64,000 nt of DNA from Erpetoichthys calabaricus (lineage: Eukaryota > Chordata > Cladistia > Polypteriformes > Polypteridae). A program made the position numbers and the translations under genes. Shown here piece after piece: positions 1-12,514 of the stretch. The stretch covers positions 165,653,881 to 165,717,880 of the forward strand of contig NC_041395.2 in assembly GCF_900747795.2 (NCBI RefSeq). The letters run 5' to 3'. The stretch's first letter is position 1. Each line of letters begins with the position of its first letter. The notes below the pieces were generated by a model, which saw only the letters and a program-made list of their open reading frames with translations, was not told the DNA's origin and ran no database searches.

Positions 1-382
1 GGAGATCCCCACACAGAGATGCGGGTCTCCTAACAATATAAAGAAAAGGGCAGAGAGCAGCAAAGCGGCTATAATTCCCTCCTTGGCGGAGGACAGGGCG
101 GAGCTAACCCTGACGGAGTTTCCCAGGTGTTTTAGGTCCCAAGAAGAGAGGCGACCAGGAGGACGGCGGCGGTGTTACAACTGCCGTCAACCGGGCCATC
201 TATGGCGAAGTTGTCCCCGGAGGACAGGGGAGCGGTGGGTTAACTGGTACACTGTTCCCCCAAGGTTCGCTGTGGGGTCTCGACATCGTCGCCAGGGTCC
301 AGACGACGCGTCCTCTTGGAGGAGAACGTCCCTCGCGGGGACCAACGCTCCGCCCCAGTTGGCTTCGCTGAGAGGGGGGAAC
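1..382 (+). mobile_element. LTR retrotransposon internal-region remnant with CCHC zinc knuckle
   Basis: An open stretch contains the nucleocapsid-type knuckle CYNCRQPGHLWRSC (C-x2-C-x4-H-x4-C) at 173-214. This is the signature of Gag proteins of Ty3/Gypsy-like elements and retroviruses. It ends at a purine-rich tract (about 370-381) that directly abuts an LTR start. Only the right-hand part of the element lies in the window, no pol domain is recognised in it, and it is a broken fossil. The family (probably Ty3/Gypsy) is inferred from the knuckle and LTR layout only. Confidence 0.6.
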
Positions 383-944
383 TGTGGAGGATTGCCGGCT
401 TTCCAGTCCGGCCCTCACCCCCAGGCCGCTAGGAGGAGCCCTCCGGACAGCATATTGGTGCCCCGAGTTCCAGCAGGGCCTCATGGACTTTGTAGTGTTT
501 TGACACAGCCCTGCTGGATACCTTGGGGGCCGCCAGGAGTCGCTACGAAGGGCCTCATGGACTCTTTTCTGCCCTATAACCCGGGCGTGCATCCCAGTCA
601 CGTGACTGGAAGAAGCGATGTGCTCCCGGGATGAAGAAAAGGACTTTGCCCTGACCCGGAAGGAAAACAGACTTGTGGGTTTGGCTTGGAGCCACTTCCG
701 GGTCAGGGGCTATAAAAGGACTATGGGTAAGCCCAGACACTGAGCTGAGCTGGGAGGTAGGGTGGCGACGTGTCTGGGAGTGGAGGATTGTTGATTATTG
801 AGAATAGTTTATTGTATATGAGTGTGGTGGAAGGAGTGCTTGGTGCACCTTGTAATATCAAAATAAAGAATTATTATACTTTCACCTGGTCCGAAGAGTG
901 GTACCTGAGGGGACGAGAGGTGGACAACACGCCTAACTGCTACA
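383..944 (+). repeat. LTR (3' LTR of the element at 1-382)
   Basis: The block begins TGTGG and ends CTACA, so it has the usual TG...CA borders, and it sits directly after the polypurine tract. Inside are a TATA-type promoter (GGCTATAAAAGG near 711) and a polyadenylation signal (AATAAAG near 861), in U3-R-U5 order on the + strand. It is about 562 bp long. No second LTR is visible, because the left part of the element lies outside the window. Confidence 0.65.
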
Positions 945-974
945 ATTGATAATAATGCAGGTAAAAACAGACAA

Positions 975-1262
975 TAACTTTGTATAATGTTAATGTTTAC
1001 CCCCTGGGTGGAACTGAAGAGTCGCATAGTTTGGGGGAGGAACGATCTTCTCAGTCTGTCAGTGGAGCAGGACAGTGACAGCAGTCTGTCGCTGAAGCTG
1101 CTCTTCTGTCTGGAGATGACACTGTTTAGTGGATGCAGTGGATTCTCCATAATTGATAGGAGCCTGCTTAGCGCCCGTCGCTCTGCCACAGATGTTAAAC
1201 TGTCCAGCTCTATGTAAACAATAGAGCCTGCCTTCCTCCGCAGTTTGTCCAGGCGTGAGTTG
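975..1262 (-). mobile_element. Non-LTR retrotransposon (LINE) 3' coding remnant
   Basis: Read on the minus strand, the region gives a protein-like stretch with the blocks LDKLRRKAGSI, ELDSLTSVAERRAL and STDRLRRSFLPQTMRLF. It resembles the C-terminal end of a common fish LINE reverse-transcriptase ORF as I remember it; the clade is uncertain. It is a short 5'-truncated relic right beside the LTR element, and no complete domain is present. Confidence 0.5.
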
Positions 1263-1322
1263 TGGGACTCTGGGAAAAAAACTACCAAGACATGTAGTTC
1301 AAGCAGAAACCTTGCCAACCTT

Positions 1323-1425
1323 TAAGAAAAATCTGGATGAGATATTAGGACAGCATAGCTATCAGCTAAACAAACAGGCTTGATGGACTGAAAAGTCTCA
1401 TCTCGTTTGTCCGATTTCTTATGTA
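1323..1425 (+). repeat. Dispersed-repeat fragment
   Basis: The stretch with TCTGGATGAGATATTAGGAC followed by an AGCTAAACAAACAGGCTTGATGG-like segment matches a short interspersed sequence I have seen many times in fish genomes, probably a LINE or SINE 3' tail. I cannot assign a family from sequence alone. Confidence 0.35.
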
Positions 1426-1429
1426 TTGT

Positions 1430-3360
1430 GAAGCATGTACTGCAATATATATTGTATGTGGATTAAATGTATTGTCTCAAGCTTAGTAAGGTTTTCAATT
1501 TGAAGGGGTCCCTAAAAGGTGCCTTGCTTCAGATAGCATTATTTAAAGCTCTGTCCTTGGGTCCATGTCTTATGTTGGATGGTGCTGGGATTGGATGGTG
1601 TTCCCAGGGAGCCTTATTTGACTTCATGGATTCAAAAAAGGTGGTAGGTGGAAATGAAACCCAGAAGGTATTTTATACCAGTTCTGTTCCTTGGATTGAA
1701 GATGACCTAGAATCAAATTTATATCCAGTTCAATATCTCACAATTCAAACTATTTAATACAGTGTTTGAAAAAGAATATTTTGTTTCCAACTGAAAATTA
1801 AAAAAAGCAAAAAACATTTTCTATTAGAAAATAGTCAAAGACAAGGCAAAAACATACAACAGCAGTGTCAACGTAACTTATTCATTCAATGTAAAATTGG
1901 ACAACAATGGCCCCATTTACTTGATTACTAGGCCAATGTCACTATTCAATCATGAAAACTTCAAAAACTGCAATCTGTGTGACAGGCAGCCAAATGTATA
2001 TAACAGGTAAAGCAATCAAAACAATTAAGAAAAAAAACAACTAGTAAGAGATTAAGTAATCATTCAGCATGGATTAGAGAGAGTTTCATAGATTAGACAG
2101 AGTTTCAATAATGTGCTAGAATTAATTAGGAGGCATCAAAACAATAGCAGACAATATGAATTACCTCGATTTAAAAGCGTTGAGTTTCTAATGAAAGACT
2201 AGTGATCACATTTCAAAATTGAGCATTTACACCACTATGTGCAATTTGGTGCACAGTTTAAGCACTGAAAAACAGTCTTACAGAGATAAGGAAGATTTTT
2301 GCAAAGGGGTGATTTTCAATGTAGAATTCTCAGGAATCTGTGTTACTACTAACTTAAATGTTAATTGGGGTTAGGGTTAACTTAAATGGTTAGGGTTCAG
2401 ATAACACCACATTAGGGGACTGATGGATAGCTATGAATGAGCAAAATTTTATGAAGACCTATCCAGAATTCATGAATTCAGTATTTATGTATCTGATGAA
2501 GTTCAAACAGAAACAAAATTAAGTCTGATTACAGTTCAAAGTTCATTGCATGAGAAACACCTTGGGCTTGCATTAGCCTTGACACTGCCCACATACAGTC
2601 CCAGTACAGATGAGATTATGAAGGCTTGCACATTACACTCTTTGAGGCAGAAGAGGATTAATTCAGTTTGAGTATCTGTATAATACTGTGATTTAATAAA
2701 AAAAAAAAACACTTTTGAGAAGTGCAAGAAAGGCAAATACTGCTTTCATTTGTTAGAAACAGGAGCCCAGTCCAGGATTGGAACCTGCTTTATGCTCAGT
2801 GCTCCTGCAACAGACACAGGATCGCCTTAACTGTTATTTTTGGCCAGATGGCACAGAAAATAGACAGATGAAATATTATACACTAATATGATATAATGTG
2901 CAGCATTGAACTAGAAATTTAATATCGTAATTAGCAGTTCATCTTTGTGCGGTTTTGTTCATCTGTATGCCGTATACGTAGGAACTGCATAGAGGCGAAG
3001 ATGTCATTTAGCTTTACAAGGCGAACTTAAGGTATCTGTCAAAGAATGAACAGAGTTGTATAAGATGAGGTCGACCTCAAAAAGAACGGTACTTAAAAGA
3101 ATGTCCATGGATTGCATAAATAAGTAAAGAGAAAGAAGGATATTGATTTTAAAAGAATTTACGTTAACCCGATATAACTGGAAATTCTGGAAAACAGCAG
3201 CATATAATAAGCGCATTTAGTAACAGTTAATTGTAATGTTGATTCTTTTTACGTTGTTTTATTATGATCATCACCACCACCACCACTGCCTCCTGTTTTT
3301 ACATAATTAATTCCTTCATTGCAACCGCAAAGCGCTTCACAAACAAATCAGGTCAGGAGA
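1430..3360. other. Intergenic DNA with no recognised feature
   Basis: AT-rich sequence upstream of map6d1. Short ORFs here overlap in several frames and show no domain or splice context. Two TTAGGG-type hexamers near 2370-2400 are isolated. I see no promoter, RNA gene or clear transposon end. Confidence 0.5.
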
Positions 3361-3732
3361 AATTAATAAATAAATAACTTGATCTGCGCGTTGCGGCTAC
3401 ACGCAAAAGAACGCAACAGAGTAGAGAAAAAAAAGAAATAGCACTGAAAACTGATGAATAAAATAGAATAAGATTAACATCGTGACAGATAAATCAGTTG
3501 ATACAAATTGTCGTTTGATGATCGGGGATTGGTGTATTATGCATACATCAGAGCTCTCGCACCACGTGAGACGAATGTGAAATGTCAGAACCGGCATAAG
3601 CAGAAGCTGCGTCGATCCGACTTGTGTTATTATGGAGAAAGCTGAGCAGCGTTATGTGGCCTTCGTGAACAAGCAAATTCCTTTATAACATTTTTTTTCT
3701 TTTAATTCACTTATTTTTATGTTTTTTTCGAT
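3360..3732 (+). promoter_or_regulatory. CpG-enriched 5' flank and probable 5'UTR of map6d1
   Basis: CpG dinucleotides become frequent from about 3380 and stay so through exon 1 to about 4330, in sharp contrast to the AT-rich flanks. This fits a CpG-island promoter of a vertebrate gene. No TATA box is evident, and the transcription start cannot be fixed by eye. Confidence 0.4.
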
Positions 3733-4229
3733 ATGGCCTGGCCATGCATCAGTCGGGTCTGCTGTCTAGCTCGGTTCTGGAACCAATTCGACAAATCTGA
3801 TTTATCCGTACCTTTAACCATACAGAACTACTCCGAAATTACAGACCAAGACGTTCGGCTCACTAAGCTCATGCCAACAGAGGATCCTTCCGATTACCGC
3901 GGACCGCCTGCTGACCAGGACTTGGGGACGAGGCGGTTGTGGAAGGGGAGGAAAGACACTAGTTTGAAACCACGGGAGGATCACCAGTCCTCGGGCGAAT
4001 CTTTTCAGAGCCTAACTCAGTACAAGCAGGATTTCAAAGCCTGGCCCGTCACGAAGAGGGAACATTTCCCATGGATCAGCAATGGCGGCAAGAAAGACGG
4101 ACTCTCCCTGCCTCAGTTACAAAGTCCCGGTAGTCGGTACTCGCAGCTCGGGTCACAGAGAGCTGAGAAAGTGAAGCACAAAGCTGGCGGGAGAGAAGAG
4201 CAGGAGGCTGGCAAGACGAGCTCGTACAG
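3733..4229 (+). CDS. map6d1: MAP6 domain-containing protein 1, exon 1 (N-terminal 165 codons)
   Basis: This exon encodes the N-terminus of a MAP6/STOP-family protein, a group that binds microtubules and calmodulin and associates with Golgi or other membranes through palmitoylated cysteines. It begins MAWPCISRVCCLARFWNQ, the family's hallmark start, with the lipid-modified cysteines at residues 5, 10 and 11. DKSDLSVPLT follows. At about residues 94-104 comes a module of the T-x-Y-x3-F-x-x-W type, LTQYKQDFKAW, like the Mn modules that stabilise microtubules. The exon ends TAC-AG before GTAAGC, so codon 166 is split. MAP6 and MAP6D1 share these features. I favour MAP6D1 because the last exon matches its C-terminus and the neighbouring gene looks like yeats2, but the region around residues 80-110 is also MAP6-like. 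The ATG is the only sensible start, in a CpG-rich context. Confidence 0.88.
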
Positions 4230-4914
4230 GTAAGCCGCGCACGCACAACGCCTGCGCGCAGCTCTTCAGCACGACCGCTAGACGCGGCTTTCGGCACGGG
4301 ATTTTTCATCTTTTGAGGTTTGTACGCAGTAGTTTATGTATTTTGAAATCTGTGCACGCGGTTTTCGTTTTCTTTTTCTTTGTACGGTTATAGTAAAACA
4401 TATGTTGGCGTCCCATTTCGCGTATAGACGGCAGCAGACTAGTAGTTTATGTAACGCGCGACTGGAAAATGAACTTCAATATCCTTACTTCATTTTTATC
4501 AAACTATTTCTTTTCGCCGCCTGTTTACATAAAGCGTACAAAAATAAACTGTACTGTAGAGAGATCTTTCTCCGAAGGCCTGTTGAATAGTTAGTTACCT
4601 TGTTTGTAATTATTCAAGGAGGTTCGCCACTTACTTGGACCCTCAAGGCAGAAGACTTATTTTAATGTTCTGGAAAGTAGAGTTGTTATTCACACGGCAA
4701 GAAATGTTTCCACATAAGAGGACATATTTAAGCTGCATAGACAACTACAGTACTTCCAACTTCAGTGGCATCACATGGCGAAAGCAGCCTGTCATCCATT
4801 CAGCTGTCTGTATATGACTAAGTAATACTGTTTACCATTAGCCGTGCGTGGCTTTAATTAGCTCAACTGTTTTTCTTCCCCATCAGTTTAGTACTGTGTA
4901 GCACTGTACTTAGT

Positions 4915-5130
4915 GCTCCTTCCTTACAGGTTCAACAATAGTGGGTTTGAATTCCAAGCCTGCTTAATGTCAGTGTGGAGATTGTTCATTTTTTCCCCCA
5001 GTGTTCCTCTTATATCTCAGACATGCATCTTTGGTTAATTGGAAGTTCTAAATTGGCCCGATGTATTTGAATGGACCTGGCAGTGGATGATTGGTCACCA
5101 CTTGGTGATTTGACACTGCTTTGTTGAGTT
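4915..5130 (+). repeat. Old tRNA-derived SINE copy
   Basis: This diverged copy belongs to the same family as the well-preserved copy at 41419-41763. It keeps a B-box-like GTGGGTTTGAATTC, the 'cagacatgcat' segment and the 'ttctaaattggcc' segment in the same order. No target duplication is discernible. Confidence 0.5.
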
Positions 5131-5230
5131 TTGACCACCTACATGAACTGAATTAAGAGACTTTGAGAAGTGTTGCCACCCTGTTTGCTAATGCAATGGA
5201 CAGACTATCAAAGGCAAAGCTGCGAAGGAG

Positions 5231-5468
5231 ATTTTTTTTTTTTTTTTATTTGATTGGATTTGGTATACTTTATTAATCCCCGAAGGAAAAATTGATGTGT
5301 CATGTGACCGTTGGGGGTCAGCTATTGTACAGAACCCCCCTGGATCAACTTTTAGTTTAAGGGCCTCGCTCAATGGCCCAGCGGAGTAGGATCCCTTCTG
5401 ACAGTAACAAGATTTGAACCAGCAACCTTCCAGATACCAGCGCTAATCCTTAGCCACAGAGCCACCAC
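5231..5468 (-). repeat. tRNA-derived SINE, minus orientation
   Basis: Read on the minus strand, the element starts GTGGCTCTGTGGCTAAGG (A-box region) and has a B box GGTTCAAATC about 30 bases on. It ends in GGGGATTAATAAAGTATA, followed by an A-rich tail seen as poly-T on the + strand near 5231. The same terminal motif, ATTAATAAAGTATC, precedes the ATCT array at 62612. Head-plus-tail architecture supports a Pol III SINE. Confidence 0.6.
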
Positions 5469-7173
5469 TTTTGAATGAAATGACATAATGAAAAAGGTAA
5501 GAAGCATAATACAGTAATTACAATATTCATGGTTCATAAGATTAGAAGGAAATCTAGGAGAGAAAAACAAAACAAAAAATCAGTAGGGAAGAAAACAAAC
5601 CTAAACGTTCCAAATCAGAGGGAAGACCAGCTCTTCCAAGGGTCATATTGCATAACTGTTGAAACAAGTTTCCAATGTACGATGTTCCTGGAGATTTAAG
5701 CATGCTGCATAAGCAAGCTGTTAGCTCAGTATAATCAATTTCAGATCGTAGCGCTGTTGATATTTATGCAGCTGTTTACCTTTGTAATGCTGGTGCCAGT
5801 GTTTCTGGTGATGGTGGGAAAATACAATTGTTGCTGACTGGTAACCTGTGGTTGAATCCTAAAGTGGTGTAAAAGTGTTAAGAATGCCTTTCACTGCATT
5901 ATGCACTGGCACACTTTTAAAAAATCTCATCTGGTCTCCTGAACTGGAACAAAAACTTTCATGAAAGCTTTTCAGTGATAATTGCTGCTTCAGGATCTAT
6001 TTGGTTACGCAAGATGTATCTTTCCACCTGCTCCATGGAGATTCCAGTTTGTAGCACCTGGAGTGATATCCTTGAATGAACTTAGCAGTTATGGCTGTGC
6101 CGCCAATGGTCACATTGTACAAAACATACTGTTAATAGCCTCTATACAGAAATGGTCACAGCACTGGAAAAAAGGATTTTCAAGCACTCAATGCAAAAAC
6201 TGGGCATCTGATGCTCTGCATAACAGACTGGATGATCTGTTTATCTAGATAAAAAAGTTGTACATCTGGCTACCTCATATATGCCTGTGGTAGTGCACTG
6301 TGTCTCAATTAACATAGGGAGTGATTAAAGTGCCTCTTGCAACAGCATATTCCCAGTCACTTTCTAGTATAGGAGCAGTTTGCTTTAATAAACTGACAGA
6401 GTGCAGCAACACTGTCCTTTCTTCATTGTAATTAGCAAATTTCATGTTTTCTTGTGTAAACATGACTAAATAAAGAAACCTTAATTGTACCAGCACTTTT
6501 ATTACCTTTGTTCATTTATGTAGGTCCATGTCAAAATGATTTCCATCAGCTACAGCTTGTACAGTGTCTGAACTCACCTGACGTGTAAAACTCAGTTATG
6601 TCAATTTCAACCGCAATTTCTGTCTTTTTATTTTTTTTTCATACTGTCAGGGTATGTAAAACACAACAGCTCAGACAGACAAGCTTCTCTTCAGTTTGTG
6701 AAGTCCAAAACACCCACATTCCTTATTCCTCATCACTACATTCTATGCATTGTAGTTGCGAATGTACATTCATTGGTTGTCAGCTGCCATGCATGTAGAG
6801 CCCTTCCTTACAACTAAAGGCAAAATCAACCCTGACAGATTTTTATTGGAGTGAGTTACTGAGCATGTCTCATTATGTGGCTGTTTTCATGGGAATGAGG
6901 CACCGACTGCATCTGACTTGTTAAGATTATGTAAATGAAGGCTATGGCTGAAAATTGCTGGAAAAGTTGCATAATGTGACACAGTCTTAAGGAATGACAT
7001 TTCGATCTTTCTTTCGATTTCACAACTCCATCATGATCATTTTTGGAGCCGTGGTGCTCAAAATAATGTGTGAAGACATTACAAGCACACATGACAAGCT
7101 TACTGATCTATAGCATGTGAACACGACATTAGCTATGAGAATGACTGTGTGTAACCAACATCCAACCCAGTTC

Positions 7174-8440
7174 TTTTTTTTTTTTTTTTTTTTATATTTT
7201 TATTTTATTAATTTTCATTGTAATCATTCCATACAAACAGATCAATTTATAACCCAACAAATTTGAAGACAAATCAAACCCCACCCCTGAGAAGGAGAGC
7301 TTAGCTAAAGGAAAATTGCTTTAAGCTTTTTAATAAGGCAACATTAGACAAAAGAAGGGGAGAAGTAAATATCTACATAAATATGAGATGGAGAAGGGAG
7401 TTAAATGCAATAATAGTTAATTCTCTTATTGTAAAATAATATTGATTAAATCCTGCCATGTTTTGAAAAAAATTTGTACAGATCCTCTAACTGAAAATTT
7501 GATTTTTTCCAATTTCAAATAATATAAAACATCGGTTTCCCACTGACTTATAAGAGGAGAATTAGGATTCTTCCAATTTAACAAAATAAGTCTGCGTGCC
7601 AGAAGTGTAGTGAATGCAATCACCGTTTGCTTGTCCTTCTCCAATTCCAGTCCATCTGGAAGGACACCAAACACAGCTGTTAGTGGGTTAGGAGGGATTG
7701 TGATACTAAGGCTGTCAGAGAGGCACTTAAAAATTTTTGTCCAAAATGATGTTAGTTTGGTGCAGGCCCAGAACATGTGACCCAGTGAGGCAGGAGCTTG
7801 GTTGCAGCGCTCGCAGGTTGGATCCTGGCCTGGAAACATTTTGGACAGTTTTAAGCGAGACAGATGAGCTCGATATATAATTTTTAGTTGAATAATTCTA
7901 TGCTTTGCGCATATAGAACTCGAGTGAATTCTCTGCTTTGCTACCTTCCACTCCTTTTCTGATATATTGATTAAGAGATCTTCTTCCCAATGTCCTCTTG
8001 GATCTTTGAAAGGTAGGGACTCTAATAAGATTTTATATATTGCGGAAATAGTGTTTGTTTCCTCGGAATTGAGCAGTATTTTTTCCAGCATTGTGGAGGG
8101 TGCAAGGTGGGGGAAATCGGGCAATTTCTGTTTAACAAAATTTCTAATTTGAAGATAGTAAAAGAAATGTGTAGCTGGGAGGTTAAATTTTGATCGTAAT
8201 TGTTCAAAAGATGTAAATATGTTGTCTATATAAAGATCTCTGAGCATTTTAATCCCAAAACTTTTCCAGGTATTAAAAACTGGATATACTTGCGAAGGTT
8301 GAAAGAGGTGGTTCTCTTGCAGAGGTGCCACTGATAAAAGATTTTCCATCTTAAAATGCTTCCTAATTTGGTTCCATATTCTGAGTGAGTAAAGCACAAT
8401 TGGGTTATTAGTATATTTGCGATAACTTTCATTTATTGGA
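7174..8440 (-). mobile_element. 5'-truncated L1/Tx1-type LINE (ORF2 C-terminal part)
   Basis: The minus strand has an open frame of 323 codons (8397-7426) with the L1 ORF2 carboxy-terminal signature. A zinc-finger-like CERCNQAPASLGHMFWAC block is followed by a tryptophan-rich end (LNWKNPNSPLISQWETDV). The element ends in a long oligo-A tail, seen as T's at 7174-7193 on the + strand. The reading frame shifts near 8400, and sequence similarity stops near 8440, as in a 5'-truncated reverse-transcription product. Endonuclease and reverse-transcriptase catalytic domains are absent, so this copy cannot move itself. Confidence 0.8.
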
Positions 8441-9954
8441 GAGCAGAGCAGGGAATGCAGTATCCAAAACTGTGTTCTGGGCAGGCGCCCTCCTATCTGA
8501 AGTTGACTTCATCTCATTTTAAGTCTTTACAGAAAAGTCCACCATGGAAGGTGATGCCAGTTTAACAACATCAAAGATCATCTTTTTTCAGTTCTTTAAT
8601 ATTACTTTAATTGGTATTTTTGGCCATCATATGCAGATGAGAACTATCTAGATGAAACAAACTTAATTTTTTGGTTTTGGACAGCTGTTTAAAGTGTAAG
8701 AAGTGGTACTGTGTATTATTGTTGTGAAAGAATTTTCCTCGCGATGCATAATGCTGCTGCTGACTGGGTATGCTTAAAATACTGTAAACGCACAAAAGGA
8801 TTTTAGTGTCCTCCTGTCTGGTTGTCAGAAAGTGTACCACATACAGTATAGCACCCGATCCATTGATTACTACCAAGAGAGGGACTTGTAGCAGTGGGTG
8901 CACATATTTAATTACATAAACACAAATATCCCAGCAACCCCTGATATCTCATGTAATTAAGGGCGCTTAGTTCCAGGTAGTCTAGGCTCATTACCAGCTT
9001 GTTAGCACTACAATACATTTTGGCACTAGTCTGTTTCTGAAGCTATTCATTTGTTACAGCCTGAGTGCAAAACAATAAAGAAATTTTAATTATTTGGTTT
9101 TCCAGATGGATGTTTGGAATGCTTTTGTATTTCAGGCTGCGAGCCTTGGCATCTTGCAGAAGTAATACCACATTGACAGGAATATTTTATTTGTGGCCTA
9201 TGTTTCAAGACGCAAAAACATTTTAAGTGTCAATTGATTAATTTTTAATATGTGTATTATTTGTGTCTACTGTCTGTTGTGCTGACTTTGATTTAATTAC
9301 AACTGCAATGTGCACAGTGACTTTAACTTTGCAGCATGATGTTTGTAATGCTAACATAAACTGAATTCAATCACATTCATATAACGTGATGTTTCACAGG
9401 TAATCAGGTACAGTACTCTTTAAGATTACTTATCATTCATGTATACAGTACAGTATTTTCCTAGATCAGCGTACTAGTGAATTCATGTTAACCTAACAAA
9501 AATGAAGGATCTTTTCTTATAGGTACATCACTTCTGATATAGTGGAGGCTGCAGTAGCATTTTAAGCAGTATTTTTGCTTTACTAGAAAGTGGGTAAACA
9601 TGATCAAACCATTTATTAGTTATGCATTTACATTATATTTACATTTATTTTTTTATTTTGCCGACACCTTTATTCTATGCCTTACAACATTTGAGATGCA
9701 ATTGGTTACATTTCTTTTTCCAAATGGAGCACAGGCAAGTAATATGTAATTGTTTCCAGTTTTACTTGTAGATTTCAAAACCCATTCACATTTTGCCTTC
9801 ACTTACAGTATGTAAAGTTAAAACATTAAAAACAAACAGAAGTTTGAACTGCACCATCATTCCTTGCTTTTAGATTTACTTCTGTCCAACCAGTCATCCC
9901 TTTTCAAACCCATTTAACTCTTGTCAGTGTTATGAGGATAATTGCTTATCATTA

Positions 9955-10215
9955 TAGGTAAGGCATAAGCCATCCCTGCATATTATGCCAGGCAATCAAG
10001 GTGCACACTCATACATACAACCATATTCACTCACACAGTACCAGTTAAGTTCACTTAGAATATGTTTAAGATGTATGAGGGAAAACTATAATGTCTGATG
10101 AAAAAACTATACAGGCATTATTCAGTTTACATACAGACAGTGATTAAGACTGGATTCAAATGTAGGACTATAGAGTTGTGAGGTAGCAGTACTAACCACT
10201 CTTCCACCATGCTCC
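9955..10215 (-). repeat. Old tRNA-derived SINE copy, minus orientation
   Basis: The order of blocks matches the reverse complement of the 345-bp SINE family. A 'ccaggcaatcaaggtgcacac' region comes first, then a middle part, then a head region with CTGGATTCAAATGTAGGAC (inverted B box), ending GCAGTACTAACCACT near 10200. It is highly diverged. Confidence 0.45.
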
Positions 10216-10976
10216 CCTTTAGATTCATTCCTTTAAATAAAGTGATGCAATAAAAAAACAATGAATTACTTCTTTATTTATGTTGCATCAGCAGTTTGGA
10301 AGTTACATTGGCATAAACTACATTTAAAATTATAATGTGAGCTAGTTTTAACTAATGAGAAATTTCTTTTTTTACACAATGATAATAAACTCTTGTGTAT
10401 TTTTGCTACAAAATGATTGCCTATTAACCTATGGTGTTTGGTTAAAACTGATAAATATGTGCTTGTTTAATTATCTGGGTTGGAGGAATGCGTAGTGTTT
10501 GCCAAGTAACTCTGTAAAGAGTTCTGATTCCAGAACTGCCAGCTACTCGTCATGGTGAAATACAGATAAAGCCTTATTTACAGTGTTAGTGCTAGAAGAC
10601 AGATGAAGACAGAATCAAGCCTCTAATTGGCATATGAATCTCTTAACAATGTAGCATCATAATTCAGAGTCTCATTAGAACAATATATTTTTGGAGACAG
10701 AAGTGCATATTGATTGATTAAAAGAGTTTCGTTGGACAGCCATCCATTAAAACATTAGTGTTTAAATTCAGTAGCTTTACAATGAAGGGTTTATGACAGT
10801 TCATTTCTATCATTAACTCTAACAAATACAGTAAAATTTGGTGTTACTCAGGATAAATATTGTAAGCTGGTGCAGAATCTCAGTGAATTGAAAACTGAAA
10901 TTTTCTTTTGTAACTTTACTGCTACAAAATGCCAGGAAATTAGATGTTTAGCTTTTCCCTTTTCCTTATTTTACAG

Positions 10977-11196
10977 GCATGATTTCCAGCCATGGACAGG
11001 TGTCAAACCATCCAAATCATTTAAAAAGAAGTCCGCAATTGTGGCACCTACTTCTGATGGTCCAAAAGAGACCAGTTATAGAATGGCTTTTGGTGGAGAT
11101 GTATTTAAGCAAATGAAGTTGCTGAATGTGGATGGCAGTAATGAACTGGGAAATAAATATGAGCGTTCAGTGTGTCGCAGCAAGGAAGAAAATACG
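10977..11196 (+). CDS. map6d1: MAP6 domain-containing protein 1, exon 2
   Basis: The acceptor TTTTACAG leaves a G that completes the arginine codon begun in exon 1, giving SSYR-HDFQPWTGVKPSKS. This is the conserved MAP6/MAP6D1 module: human MAP6D1 has SYRQEFQAWTGVKPSRS and human MAP6 a more distant version. A second partial module, KETSYRMAF, follows at about residues 196-204, then a basic stretch KYERSVCRSKEENT. The exon ends ACG before GTAAGG, in phase 0. The exon-1 and exon-2 coding lengths sum to 717 nt (239 codons), so the frames join without adjustment. The open frame upstream of the acceptor is intronic read-through and is not counted. Confidence 0.88.
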
Positions 11197-12514
11197 GTAA
11201 GGGAATACATCTTGACACTTGTTAGATATAACAATGTTAAATTTAAAAAAATCTTTTGAAAAATTATTTAATCACTAAGCATAGTTAAAACATTAGCAAA
11301 ACCGGGGTAAAACAACACTCTCATCTTTAGTTATCAGTTGCTTCAAAATTAGATCAATATTCTTTTAATCATTAAAGTAGTCCATATAGCATGCACAATA
11401 GAATGTTTAGTGTAATCGTTTTTGGTTTTATCCATAGAAAGTAATAATGCTTAGTTTTCAGAATAATTAGAAATTTTGATTGGAAAAAATGATAATAATA
11501 AGAGTCACACTCATATATCCTTTTACAACTGGAAATTAAACTTCTTTAAGGCTTCTTTATTTTGTATGGTAAACCATGAATATCATAAAAATCTGTGTCA
11601 AATATCCATGATTACTTTACTTCGGACAACATAGGCCACAGGGATGTTTTAAGATATTGTTTATTTTTTTTATATATTTCTGTCATGAACACAATCTAAA
11701 GGTGAATACATGTGTTTTACTGACAGAGTACAAGCAGTTTTAATACTATGAGGCAGAGGCAAGCCTTTAAATTATATAAAAGCCATAAGAGTAGTTTGAA
11801 ATGTGGTAACTTCACCCTATATGTGTTCTGCATGTTTTCCTAAAAAGGCCTGATTATCGAAGGAGCAGGAAAAGTGAATTTTAATGCAACATTCTGCTTC
11901 AGTCCTACTACTACAATTGAAACAGTATATAATTTTCAAAAAATTTTTTCAAATTTTATTATTGGGAGGTTTCTTGATTGTCCTTCATGGCCCTGTCTCA
12001 TTTTGGTGCCAATTTGATATCTGCCGCAGATGCATCTCCTATAGTAATGGGGACTACTGGCAGTCTCCAGCTTGACATTTAAAGGGGCATTCAGTTTAAC
12101 TCTCCACTCAGTAGTGGCAATTTCCTTTGTGCCTTAACCTCTGTTGGGCTCTCTTCCTGTCTAATGCAACTTTTATGCCTCTTCTGTTTCTGGAAACGCT
12201 ATTCTAACTTTTCATCCCATTTAAAAATAAAGGGATGACATTTTGATTGCTACAGGAAAGTAAAGTAAAACAGACTTGGTAAAAAGAAAAAGAAAAATGC
12301 ACATTTCCATGTGGAGAAAGTATGAAAGAATAATTTGGTACAAAACATATTTAGGAAACAGATTTATTTTAAATTTTAGAACTTTTACACCAAAGATTAA
12401 AAAGGAAATGTAAAACAATACGTTACCATATTCTCTATGAATACTTTTCAGTTTTAAATAACTTTTAGCCTGTTTTCACATGAATAAAAAGCACCAATTA
12501 ACCATGTTTCATTT

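Larger units (their letters stand above)
4230..10976 (+). other. map6d1 intron 1 (6.7 kb)
   Basis: The donor is GTAAGC and the acceptor is TTATTTTACAG. The intron contains an old SINE (4915-5130), a tRNA-type SINE (5231-5468), a 5'-truncated L1 (7174-8440) and an old SINE in minus orientation (9955-10215). A repeat-like segment lies at 9655-9740 (GCCGACACCTTTATTC, then TTACAACATTTGAGATGCAA), a sequence I associate with dispersed fish repeats. The stretches 5480-7170, 8480-9650 and 10220-10970 show nothing I can assign. Short ORFs there lack domains. Confidence 0.7.

Noticed and set aside
2345-2410. TTAGGG-like motifs suggesting interstitial telomere sequence
   Set aside because: Only about three isolated hexamers with irregular spacing, no array.
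4336-4590. 84-codon ORF just after exon 1
   Set aside because: Begins 100 bases into intron 1, has no MAP6 similarity, and ends without splice or poly(A) context.
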